The notes under the pieces were generated by a model. That model worked only from the letters and a program-made list of their open reading frames with translations, searched no databases and had not been told where the DNA came from. From contig NZ_FCOK02000050.1 in assembly GCF_001544555.2 (NCBI RefSeq), positions 1-64,000 on the forward strand: a stretch of 64,000 nt of DNA. Direction: 5' to 3'. The stretch's first letter is position 1. Each line of letters starts with the position of its first letter. The translations under genes and the position numbers were made by a program. This stretch comes from Caballeronia udeis. Lineage in GTDB: Bacteria > Pseudomonadota > Gammaproteobacteria > Burkholderiales > Burkholderiaceae. Positions 55,856-62,911 of the stretch are shown in pieces.

Positions 55856-56110
55856 ATGTACCTGGACGAAGCCGGGTTTTCGATGTTGGCAGAAGGAGTG
55901 CCGAAGGTGCGAAGGGAATCAGTGTTGTCTATCGCGCAAGCCGCCCGCCGTACCGGCAGCGTGGTGGTTGTCGTGGGGCCGGAGAATTTGCAGATTCTGT
56001 GCGAAGTGCGCCCGCAAAACCCGGTGGGATTGCGCTGGTACGTGGATGGTGCAGAAGTACCCGCTAGTCGTATTTCGCACCTGCTGGACGTAGCACAACA
56101 GGGAGAGTGA
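55856..56110 (+). CDS. Hypothetical protein (84 aa)
   Basis: 84 residues with a central hydrophobic beta segment (GSVVVVVGPENLQILCEV) and YVDGAEVPASRISHLLDVAQQ. Unrecognised. It precedes the DUF2280 gene by 1 bp, so the two are probably coupled. Confidence 0.55.
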   Translation: MYLDEAGFSMLAEGVPKVRRESVLSIAQAARRTGSVVVVVGPENLQILCEVRPQNPVGLRWYVDGAEVPASRISHLLDVAQQGE

Positions 56111-56111
56111 C

Positions 56112-56570
56112 ATGGCCGTATCGTTCGCTAAAAAGACGAAGCCCGGACCGGCAAAGGGCACGGCGCTTCAACTCCTGCCGGTGGACGTGAAGCGGTTCAT
56201 CGTGCAGAAATGCGCGCAGTACGAGCGTGCCGCTGACGTTGTGCGCATGGTGAAAGATGAATTCGGTCTGGAAGTCGCAACTTCTGGAGTCAATCGATAC
56301 AACTTAGATCACCCGTCAGGTGCGAAGCTAAGTCCTGAACTCGTTAAGTTGTTCTACACCACGCGCCGTGAATTCGAAGAAGAGCTAACGAAGATTCCGG
56401 GCATGGTCCGGGCTAAGCGGATTGAACGACTCGATGGCATTTATCACAAGGCAGTGGCGAAAGGCGACCTGAAAACCGCCGTCGCGGCGATGGTGGCACT
56501 TCGCCGTGAAATGGAAAACTTTGAAGTTGTTGACGACGAACAGCAGGGGGACGAATGGCCCGCCGCATAG
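56112..56570 (+). CDS. DUF2280 protein, putative terminase small subunit
   Basis: 152 residues. LPVDVKRFIVQKCAQYERAADVVRMVKDEFGLEV followed by GAKLSPELVKLFYTTRREFEEELTKI and RAKRIERLDGIYHKA matches DUF2280 (COG5556), a phage family commonly found just before terminase large subunits and usually interpreted as a TerS. Here no large subunit follows, and none is seen elsewhere in the element. It overlaps the next gene by 16 bp. Confidence 0.75.
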   Translation: MAVSFAKKTKPGPAKGTALQLLPVDVKRFIVQKCAQYERAADVVRMVKDEFGLEVATSGVNRYNLDHPSGAKLSPELVKLFYTTRREFEEELTKIPGMVRAKRIERLDGIYHKAVAKGDLKTAVAAMVALRREMENFEVVDDEQQGDEWPAA

Positions 56571-56857
56571 TTCCTAAAAAGCGTGGCCGCACGTCCGACA
56601 GCAACGCACCGTTGCAGATAACCATCATCGGTGGCTTACCCGGATATGAGCAACTTGATACCCGGCTGACGACCATCACCGATACCGGGCAGACGAGACG
56701 AATCCGCGTGCTGGGTGGCCTGCCAGACGTGCTGCAAGGACTGTTGATGACCGCCGAGGAACGAGCGGCACACGACGACCGCGTGTATGCATCAATTTTT
56801 GGTGGATCACCAAACGACCAACTACTGGCAGGAATGCCAACCAAGGAACAGCCATGA
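56555..56857 (+). CDS. Hypothetical protein (100 aa)
   Basis: 100 residues with two similar phrases, ITIIGGLPGYEQLDT and IRVLGGLPDVLQGLLM, hinting at an internal duplication. Basic N-terminus MARRIVPKKRGR. It occupies the position a terminase large subunit would have after TerS but is far too short and has no ATPase motif. Confidence 0.55.
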   Translation: MARRIVPKKRGRTSDSNAPLQITIIGGLPGYEQLDTRLTTITDTGQTRRIRVLGGLPDVLQGLLMTAEERAAHDDRVYASIFGGSPNDQLLAGMPTKEQP

Positions 56858-57021
56858 GCACCAACAGCAATACCGCGCCAATGCCAACCGGAAATGGCCG
56901 CCCAGATGATTATCAAAAGGCAGACCGGACCAAGGCCGATGCCGCCAAGCCCGACCGCGATAGCCGTTCGTTGCTGAAAAACCTGCCGGTTGGTGCGTTA
57001 AAACCCGCCAACGCCAAGTAA
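56854..57021 (+). CDS. Hypothetical small protein (55 aa)
   Basis: 55 residues, Lys/Asp/Ala-rich and probably disordered (KADRTKADAAKPDRDSRSL). Overlaps the previous gene by 4 bp (ATGA). Ribosome site AAGGAACAGCC. Function unknown. Confidence 0.5.
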   Translation: MSTNSNTAPMPTGNGRPDDYQKADRTKADAAKPDRDSRSLLKNLPVGALKPANAK

Positions 57022-57032
57022 AGGGGCTGGCC

Positions 57033-57269
57033 GTGAAGACCGTACAGCAGTGGCTAACCGAGTTGGAGAACGGGGCACGCGAGCCAGCGCCAGCGCACGG
57101 CCATGAGCTACTGATAAGCGGGGCGACGACCGTGCAGTGCTCGCAGGATCGTGGAGTAGTCACGTGGACGGTGAATAACCGACAGGTAGACCGTGACACC
57201 GCTGGCCGAGCACTGGCGTTTGCACGAGCGCATCCGTCTGGACGTTTCACCGATTTTCATAAGGGGTGA
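57033..57269 (+). CDS. Hypothetical protein (78 aa)
   Basis: A 78-residue alpha-beta protein beginning with GTG: KTVQQWLTELENGAREPAPAHGHELLISGATTVQCSQDRGVVTWTVNN. AAAGGGGCTGGCC upstream supports the GTG start. Its stop overlaps the next gene. Unrecognised. Confidence 0.55.
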   Translation: MKTVQQWLTELENGAREPAPAHGHELLISGATTVQCSQDRGVVTWTVNNRQVDRDTAGRALAFARAHPSGRFTDFHKG

Positions 57270-58024
57270 CCGTGGACGAACCACGCTTGTACGTCGTGCA
57301 GTCAATGCAGCGGGCACGGCTTACGCCGTTTGAAGGACACCCAGTAGCGCCGTGGACGACAGGAAAGAGCCAGTCATTACCGCCACTGCCCGACAAGCCG
57401 CAGAAGCCGAAGAAAGCCAAGGCCGCTGCACCAGCGCCAGCACCCGTAAGTCCTTACCCACGCCTGCCGAGAGACGCGGCGATTAAGCGCATGCTGGAAG
57501 AAGGTAGAACTTCTGCGTACATAGCGAGCGCACTGGGGGTAGATGCAAATTACGTGTACGGCTTGAAATCCAAGCTTAAGCGCGCGGGGACATTGGTGGT
57601 GGCCGCAGTAACTGACGTTGATAGTGAGCAGGCAGAGGCAGTACCAGCAGCAGTAACACCGGATGCAAGCCCGGTACAGCCCGCGTGCCTACCGGCGTCA
57701 CCAGAGCGCGTACGCACGCATATTCTCGATTGGGGCGCACGCATGGGGAGTTATGAGTACAGCAGCCCACCTGCTGGGTGTGTGCCGAGGAAAGCCCGCA
57801 AGCGCGTCAACGGCATGACACGCGGGCAGATGCGGGATGAACTACGCGGGTACGCCCGTGCATGTCCGTGCGCAATCAATTGCGCAGCAGCAGAGCATGG
57901 CCCACGACCGCAGCAGCCAGAAAGCATCAAAAAACCCTTCGAAACAGGCCAAAAGGGGAAATTTTTTGCGGGCGGCGTAAGCCGGGATTTAGATGTTGCC
58001 TGGAGAACAGTATGCATAGCGTAG
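57266..58024 (+). CDS. Hypothetical HTH protein (252 aa)
   Basis: 252 residues with a Pro/Lys-rich N-terminal linker and a central helix-turn-helix, DAAIKRMLEEGRTSAYIASALGVDANYVYGLKSKLKRAG (about 72-110), of homeodomain-like type, then an Ala/Val/Pro linker and a basic Cys-containing C-terminal region (ARACPCAINCAAAEHG). Likely DNA binding, perhaps the ligand of one of the palindrome families. The last of the plus-strand genes; palindrome copy 4 falls within it. Confidence 0.55.
   Translation: MTVDEPRLYVVQSMQRARLTPFEGHPVAPWTTGKSQSLPPLPDKPQKPKKAKAAAPAPAPVSPYPRLPRDAAIKRMLEEGRTSAYIASALGVDANYVYGLKSKLKRAGTLVVAAVTDVDSEQAEAVPAAVTPDASPVQPACLPASPERVRTHILDWGARMGSYEYSSPPAGCVPRKARKRVNGMTRGQMRDELRGYARACPCAINCAAAEHGPRPQQPESIKKPFETGQKGKFFAGGVSRDLDVAWRTVCIA
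57869..57886. repeat. 18-bp palindrome copy 4 (perfect consensus)
   Basis: TGCGCAATCAATTGCGCA, an exact match to the consensus, inside the HTH gene. Confidence 0.7.
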
Positions 58025-58687
58025 GAAGATCAGGCAGGCGGCATGCAGATGGAACCGGGCGAAGTTAGCGCGCGAGCGACAAGGCCAGTAGTAGACCGCA
58101 GAAGTGCATCACGGTGACCACGGGCGCGCGAACGCGCCAGCCTTGTACCACTTGTACGGTTGTGCCACCTGTACCCCACGCGCAGACCGTTGAACGTTGA
58201 ACCGGCAATCCCTCCCTCGCACGACCGACAGATTTTCTGTACGCCAGCACGACCCACGGCATACGCACGTGCGGGTCTTGAAATCACCGGTCAACAGCAT
58301 GTCAGACCTACGGGCCGAGCCAGTACGCTGTTAGTCGTTTAGCGCCAACGAGACAGGTTACCGGTCAACCCGCTCGTGGTTGTAAATTTGGGGTATTCTG
58401 CTATGAGTGACCCACGACGCACAGCAGCAAAAGTGGGGTAAAAATTGATAACGCTTATTATGTCAATATTTCGTGCAGCGCAATAACTGTTATAAATCAA
58501 ATACTTGCGCTGCTTCGTACGATTATCGTAAGTTATCGACAAATGCTGCATCGCACTAGCTTACGAGTTGAGGCGAAATGTGGCAAAAGCCGTAAGCCGG
58601 TGGTCATACGAAAGGCAGTAGGGCGTTGTAGTCCTTACCTGCCTGCACGGTAGTTCGCGCAATTGATTGCGCAGAAGCGCGGCGCAG
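58025..58687. other. 663-bp noncoding region between convergent genes; possible origin or packaging region
   Basis: No supportable ORF. It carries a degenerate family 2 palindrome (58328-58344), an AT-rich core (about 58440-58560) with a 9-bp inverted repeat GCAGCGCAA/TTGCGCTGC (58475-58483 and 58505-58513) around a 21-base AT-rich loop, GTTATC/GATAAC repeats at 58446, 58522 and 58532, and palindrome copy 5 near the fibre stop. A long gene-free AT-rich stretch between two 3' ends is unusual. Confidence 0.4.
58656..58673. repeat. 18-bp palindrome copy 5
   Basis: CGCGCAATTGATTGCGCA, one mismatch, 15 bp beyond the fibre-gene stop. Confidence 0.7.
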
Positions 58688-60892
58688 CTACAGCCCCAGC
58701 AGCGACACCGGCACGACTCTAGGCCGCTCCTGCACTGGCAGCGATGCTGGTTGTTGTTGATCGGCGTACACCGGGAAAACCTCAAAAGGCATCACTGCCT
58801 GCCCGCACGTGGCACGAACCGCACTACCGACATTGCCGTGCGCGTACATCGCACCGGGGTTATCTGCCCACGTGCTGGCACGCGCGGTACTGCCTGAGCC
58901 TGCACGTGCTGCCATCGTTATTGACAGCCGTAGATCAGCCTGCGCGGTACTGCCTGCACTGCCAGCACCGTCAAATAGCTGCCTGCCCACCAGATTGGCC
59001 GCACCTGTACTGCCCACGGCGCTGCTGGCCTGCACGGTAATGCCCGTACTAGCACTGGCGCTGGCGCTGCTGCCCGTACCCGCACTGGCCTTGACCGTGA
59101 CCGCCGTATGCAACTGCGCGTGTCCGCTGCTGGCCTGCGTAGCGCCTGCCTGCACGGGTATGGCCGTGCCCAGCGCCGCGCTGGCCGTGCTGACCGCCTG
59201 TGCGCGCGCGCTCACAGCAATATCAGTAACCAGCCCCGCAGACGCCTGTGTATCCCCAGCGCCTTGCGCTTGCGCTTGTGCAGATGTACTGAGCGCCGCG
59301 CTGGCTGTGCTACCCGCAGTAGCGGAGACGTTGAAGCGCTGTTGACCCACCAGATTAGCGCCAGCGGTACTGCCTGCACCAGCGGCCCCCTGTAGGTCTT
59401 GATTGGGCGTATTCAGCGAGGCGCTGGCACTGCTGGCCTGCACAGCCTGCGCACCGGCATTGACCGCCGTGCTGAGAGCAGCACCAGCAACAGCCTGCGC
59501 GCCAGCAGCGCCGCTTAGCACCTGATTGGGGGTATTCAGTGCCGCACTTGCACTGCTGCTGCCCGTGCCGGTGGCCTGCGCGCTAATGGCCGTGGTGAGC
59601 GCCACGCTGGCTGTACCTGCTGTTACACCCGCTGCACGCGCCCGCACTGACGTACTCAACGCCACACGCGCCGTGCTTTGGTCCGTGGTCGCGCTGGCAA
59701 CGGCAATCGACGTACCTAACGATGCGCTGGCGCTACTACCTGCACTGGCCGTGCTACCCGAAAGCGGGTTAGGCATATACGCGCTGGCGCTGCTGGCCTG
59801 CCCGTTGCTCGCTTGCAGGTTGATGGACGTACTGAGAGCCGTGCTGGCCGTGCTGGCCGTCGCTGCATGCGCGTGCATGTCATTGGCGAGTGCAGCAACA
59901 GCGGCACTGCCCACGCTGGCCGGACTAACAGACAGCGGGTTGAACAGGCTGGCTTTGGCAGTGCCCGTTACTGCCGTGCTGGCGGATAACAGAATCGAAG
60001 TTGAGAGCGAAGCACTCGCGCTGCTGCCACTTCCGGTTGATGCACGAACAGCAATCGACGTGCTAAGCGCTGTACTGGCCGTGCTGGAATCGCTGGCGCT
60101 GGCGAATATTATGCCGGGGGTGTACGCGATAAGAATTACGCCTTGCGTGCCTGTACCTCCACCACCGCCCCCGCCAGCACCGTAGTTACCGGCGACACCA
60201 CCAGCGCCATAGCCAGCACCGCCACCACTGCCGGTTACGCCGTCTGCGAAGTCGTTGCCAGCACTACCAGCACCGCCGCCACCACCGCCCGAACCTCCAC
60301 CACCGCCCCCGCCACCACTTGCACCACCACCGCCCCCGCCACCGGGAAGGCCACCAGCACCGTCACCCGAACCGCTAAAGTTGTTTCCGCCGTTACCGCC
60401 GTTGCTAGTGCCACCAGCAGACCCAGCGGAGCCGCCGCCATTACCCCCGCCACCTCCACCACCACCCGCGCCGGTTCCACCAGCACCGCCAGCACCATGA
60501 GGACCGCCAGCACCACCACCGCCGCCTAAAGTAGTACCGCCCGCACCGCCGTTGAAATGAACGCTGCCACCTGTACCGCCCGTGCCGCCAGCACCGCCCG
60601 TGCTGCCTGAATTCTTGCTGCCACCGTTGGCGACAATCAACCCTGAATTGAACGAGGTGTTACCGCCGTTGGCGTTCGTACCACCAGCACCGATGACAAT
60701 CGGGATAGACGCGCCGGGTGTATAGCCAGTAAGGGCTAGGGCTTTGCGATACTCACCACCGCCATTACCGCCGCTGCCGGAAGTCGCGCCAGCGCCACCA
60801 CCTAATACCTCGACCGAATCGAGTATGCCGCTGCAATCAGCGGGAACCACCCAGCTAGTACCGCTGGTGAGAACCACGAATTTTTGGGCCAT
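58688..60892 (-). CDS. Gly-rich, Ala/Ser-repeat tail-fibre-like protein (734 aa)
   Basis: A 734-residue fibre-like protein. N-terminal ~35 residues (FVVLTSGTSWVVPADCSGILDSVEVLGGG) match the Gly-rich tail-fibre start; residues about 35-260 are extremely glycine-rich; residues about 265-700 are about 20 degenerate repeats near 21 residues long of the form GS(S/T)A(S/T)A(A/S)LST(S/A)I. A short unique C-terminal tail ends in RPRVVPVSLLGL. It is likely an extended adhesin, on the opposite strand from the spike, the first gene of the int/alpA run's tail. Confidence 0.7.
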   Translation of the reverse strand: MAQKFVVLTSGTSWVVPADCSGILDSVEVLGGGAGATSGSGGNGGGEYRKALALTGYTPGASIPIVIGAGGTNANGGNTSFNSGLIVANGGSKNSGSTGGAGGTGGTGGSVHFNGGAGGTTLGGGGGAGGPHGAGGAGGTGAGGGGGGGGNGGGSAGSAGGTSNGGNGGNNFSGSGDGAGGLPGGGGGGGASGGGGGGGGSGGGGGGAGSAGNDFADGVTGSGGGAGYGAGGVAGNYGAGGGGGGGTGTQGVILIAYTPGIIFASASDSSTASTALSTSIAVRASTGSGSSASASLSTSILLSASTAVTGTAKASLFNPLSVSPASVGSAAVAALANDMHAHAATASTASTALSTSINLQASNGQASSASAYMPNPLSGSTASAGSSASASLGTSIAVASATTDQSTARVALSTSVRARAAGVTAGTASVALTTAISAQATGTGSSSASAALNTPNQVLSGAAGAQAVAGAALSTAVNAGAQAVQASSASASLNTPNQDLQGAAGAGSTAGANLVGQQRFNVSATAGSTASAALSTSAQAQAQGAGDTQASAGLVTDIAVSARAQAVSTASAALGTAIPVQAGATQASSGHAQLHTAVTVKASAGTGSSASASASTGITVQASSAVGSTGAANLVGRQLFDGAGSAGSTAQADLRLSITMAARAGSGSTARASTWADNPGAMYAHGNVGSAVRATCGQAVMPFEVFPVYADQQQPASLPVQERPRVVPVSLLGL

Positions 60893-61008
60893 TATCTGCC
60901 CCGTGCACGATCACGCTTACCGGGCCGTGGTTCGAATATCACCCAGACCAGCGCGTATATGAGCGGGAACAGCAGAACATCTAGGCCGAGTAACTGTAGG
61001 ACGGTCAT
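60892..61008 (-). CDS. Small membrane protein (38 aa)
   Basis: 38 residues: MTVLQLLGLDVLLFPLIYALVW then a basic tail GKRDRARGR, a single-span membrane protein. Its stop overlaps the fibre start (TAATG) and its start overlaps the upstream AlpA-like gene (ATGA). This coupling links regulator, membrane peptide and fibre. Possible inhibitor or holin-like role is not supported by any further motif. Confidence 0.5.
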   Translation of the reverse strand: MTVLQLLGLDVLLFPLIYALVWVIFEPRPGKRDRARGR

Positions 61009-61271
61009 GATTGACCCCCCGACAGGTACGCGATGATCGTGCTGGCGTTCCAAAAGGGCCGTCCGTCATGACCATCAGCAGCGGGCAGCAACCCCGCCTT
61101 TTTACGGCTGTAAAACTCAGGTGAGGAAATGCCGAATACGGTCAACAGGTGACCGACGCGCAGCCGCCCGCACTGGTGTAGTTCGAACGGCAGGGGTAGC
61201 GGACGGGCGTTACCGTTACTTCTCTTCGATGCACTTGGTGCAACGGTCTTTGGCGCGAATGAAATGCCCAT
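61005..61271 (-). CDS. AlpA/excisionase-like HTH protein
   Basis: 88 residues. After a basic N-terminal tail, LRVGHLLTVFGISSPEFYSRKKAGLLPAADGHDGRPFWNASTIIAYLSGG has the winged-helix pattern of AlpA regulators and Xis proteins (I-S-x-x-x-F-Y-x-x-x-x-A-G-L-x-P and W-x-x-S-T-I-x-x-Y-L). In P4-like elements and Gram-negative PICIs AlpA controls integration and excision. AAAGGAGGGGGTC upstream gives a very strong ribosome site. Adjacent to int. Confidence 0.72.
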   Translation of the reverse strand: MGISFAPKTVAPSASKRSNGNARPLPLPFELHQCGRLRVGHLLTVFGISSPEFYSRKKAGLLPAADGHDGRPFWNASTIIAYLSGGQS

Positions 61272-61382
61272 GACCCCCTCCTTTTAGGGGTTGGACGGCA
61301 CTCCATTGCCTCATTGATTAACAGTGGTAGACGCGCCGCTGGTGGTGGACGCGTCCGATAACATGATGATTATGAACCCGCG

Positions 61383-61396
61383 TGCACAGGCGTGCA
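61383..61396 (+). repeat. 14-bp repeat TGCACAGGCGTGCA, copy flanking int downstream
   Basis: TGCACAGGCGTGCA occurs here and at 62795-62808, so the integrase gene lies between two identical copies. Confidence 0.7.
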
Positions 61397-61417
61397 ACGA
61401 CATTCACAGCCCTTGAA

Positions 61418-62713
61418 CTAGCTTCCGGGCGTGCCCTTCAGACCGTGCAGATACGCCCCCCACGCGTCCATGATCTGCACCCGCTCAGGCCAGAATTTCG
61501 CCTGCAAATACGCGCGCTTGGTGGCGTCTTTCTCTAGGTGGGCGAGTTGCTGTTCGATTGCCTCGCCACGGTAACCCGCACCGTACGCCCACGTGCTGAA
61601 CGATCCCCGGCAACCGTGCGCGCGGAACCAGTTTCCGGTATCACCACCGAAGCCCATGTACGACAGCGCGGCGTTAACAGTGGTGGACGCCATGTAGTCT
61701 GCTGGACGCCTGCTATTCGGGAACAACCAGCCTTTGCCACCGGTCAACACCTTCAGTTTTTCCAGCACCGCCAGTGCCTGAGCCGAAAGCGGAACAGCGT
61801 GTTCGATTCGCTTTTTCATACGCGAGGCCGGTACATTCCAGACCTTGTTCGTGAAGTCTATTTCCTGCCAATCGGCGGCGCGTACCTCGACCGTGCGCAA
61901 GGCCGTCAACATCAGTAGTTCAATCGCCAGCTTGGTCAACATCTGCCCGCCGTACGCACCAACCGCCGCGTGCAGCGCCACCAGACCCGCGCTATCGAGA
62001 GCCTTGTTACTTTTCGGGGCTGGCTTTTCTACCACGTCAGACGCCCGCAGATCGGCCACAGGATTGAACTTGATTAAGCCCTTCATTTTTGCCAGCCGGA
62101 ACACGCCATCCAACGCACGGCGCAGGATGATCGCGCTATGCGGAGCCACGGCCTTACGTTCTCCTGCATCCTTGTTAACGGACGAGCGGACGGCCACGCC
62201 CGTAACCAGCGCGTACAGATCACCGGTTTCAACCACGCCGATAGGCCGCGCACCTATCGGGTTGTCGCGAACGTATCTTTCCAACATCGCTCGCACCTTG
62301 GCCGCGTGGCCCGCGCCCCAGTTAGGTGTTTTCTTTGCCAACCATTCATCAGCCACCGCCCACAAGCTACCCGGCACTGGCGCATCTACTGGCGTGCTGG
62401 CGGGCGCACCGTTGTTCGTGGCTGGTGCGGGCTTGGCTTGCTTGACCTTGACAGGCGTAGGGGGCTTGCCTTGGTCTACTTCCTTGGCAGCAGCAGAGCG
62501 CAAATCGCGGGCGTGATCCAGACTCACTGCCGGGTACTCGCCAAGCGGGAACGTGCAATCCCGGTCACCGTTGCGATAAGCCCAGTACCAGCGTTTGCTA
62601 CCGGACGTGCCGACGAGCAAATACAATCGCTTCATATCGCTCAGTTTGTAGGGCTTGGCCTTGGGCTTGGCGTTCTTAACCTGTACGTCTGTGAGTACCT
62701 TGGTCTTTGGCAT
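61418..62713 (-). CDS. int: P4-type tyrosine integrase
   Basis: A 431-residue tyrosine recombinase. An N-terminal arm-binding domain (about 1-90, DUF4102-type, PLGEYPAVSLDHARD), a core-binding domain (about 120-215) and a catalytic domain. Catalytic residues visible: Arg in LTALRTVEVRAADW, His/Arg pair in HGCRGSF, His in QLAHLEKD, and Tyr in KRAYLQAKF. ATG 62713 has AAAGGAGTGGGTC upstream. It sits at the right end, transcribed inward from the mltA junction; it catalyses integration and excision. Confidence 0.92.
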   Translation of the reverse strand: MPKTKVLTDVQVKNAKPKAKPYKLSDMKRLYLLVGTSGSKRWYWAYRNGDRDCTFPLGEYPAVSLDHARDLRSAAAKEVDQGKPPTPVKVKQAKPAPATNNGAPASTPVDAPVPGSLWAVADEWLAKKTPNWGAGHAAKVRAMLERYVRDNPIGARPIGVVETGDLYALVTGVAVRSSVNKDAGERKAVAPHSAIILRRALDGVFRLAKMKGLIKFNPVADLRASDVVEKPAPKSNKALDSAGLVALHAAVGAYGGQMLTKLAIELLMLTALRTVEVRAADWQEIDFTNKVWNVPASRMKKRIEHAVPLSAQALAVLEKLKVLTGGKGWLFPNSRRPADYMASTTVNAALSYMGFGGDTGNWFRAHGCRGSFSTWAYGAGYRGEAIEQQLAHLEKDATKRAYLQAKFWPERVQIMDAWGAYLHGLKGTPGS

Positions 62714-62726
62714 GACCCACTCCTTT

Positions 62727-62881
62727 GGGGTGAAACGAACTACGGGGTAAAACCGGGACTTTTCACCCCCAAATTTTACCCCATAACCCGAAAATGCACA
62801 GGCGTGCATGAGCGTGCAATTTATGACAAAACCCAGTATTTATAAGGCTTTAACGATGAATGAGCGTGCAGGTGCGTGCAA
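62727..62881. repeat. Cluster of integrase arm-site candidates at the right end
   Basis: Motifs between int and attR: GGGGTGAAAC (62727), GGGGTAAAAC (62744), TTTCACCCCC (62761), AATTTTACCCCA (62772), TGCACAGGCGTGCA (62795), and further GCGTGCA copies at about 62812, 62863 and 62874. Two repeat types in an alternating pattern, inside the element and next to the core, fit integrase and Xis arm sites. Confidence 0.55.
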
Positions 62882-62891
62882 ATGCTAGGTT

Positions 62892-62902
62892 TCATCAAGA
62901 AC
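62892..62902 (+). repeat. Candidate attR core (TCATCAAGAAC)
   Basis: Direct repeat of the 44788-44798 sequence. It ends 9 bp before the mltA start codon. Confidence 0.6.
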
Positions 62903-62911
62903 GAACATTGT

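Larger units (their letters stand above)
44788..62902. mobile_element. Integrated phage-satellite-like island with a tail-tip gene module
   Basis: About 18.1 kb bounded by a candidate 11-bp direct repeat. Minus-strand right arm: integrase, AlpA-like HTH, small membrane protein, fibre-like protein. Plus-strand centre: replication-like protein, small genes, tape measure, hub, spike, small genes, DUF2280 and HTH protein. Left arm: a minus-strand DNA-binding-like gene and a lipoprotein-like or exported gene. No large terminase, portal, capsid, tube, sheath, holin or endolysin was found in either strand. The genes are densely packed, with several ATGA overlaps and no visible frameshifts, which argues against decay. 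Confidence 0.8.

Noticed and set aside
59526-60185. A 219-residue plus-strand ORF and a Thr/Ala-rich plus-strand ORF at 60143-60529 inside the fibre gene
   Set aside because: They are opposite-strand shadows of the fibre repeats: low-complexity composition mirrors GCC/GGT codons of the Gly/Ala-rich gene, and they have no ribosome site.
58656-60892. A CRISPR array in the repetitive 58.7-60.9 kb stretch
   Set aside because: The repeats are degenerate, code in frame for the fibre, have no spacer structure, and no cas gene is in the window.
44867-62783. AATTTTACCCCA as the att crossover core
   Set aside because: Related motifs occur in several copies and both orientations at the right end, a pattern expected of arm sites rather than of a single crossover core.
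44829-62851. TAAGGCTTT shared between 44829-44837 and 62843-62851 as the attachment core
   Set aside because: Only 9 bp with no extended similarity, whereas TCATCAAGAAC is longer, has flanking similarity and lies farther out, with the arm-like repeats inside it.
44788-62902. A tRNA gene as the integration target, usual for P4-type integrases
   Set aside because: I saw no tRNA cloverleaf near either end; the target appears to be intergenic next to mltA.
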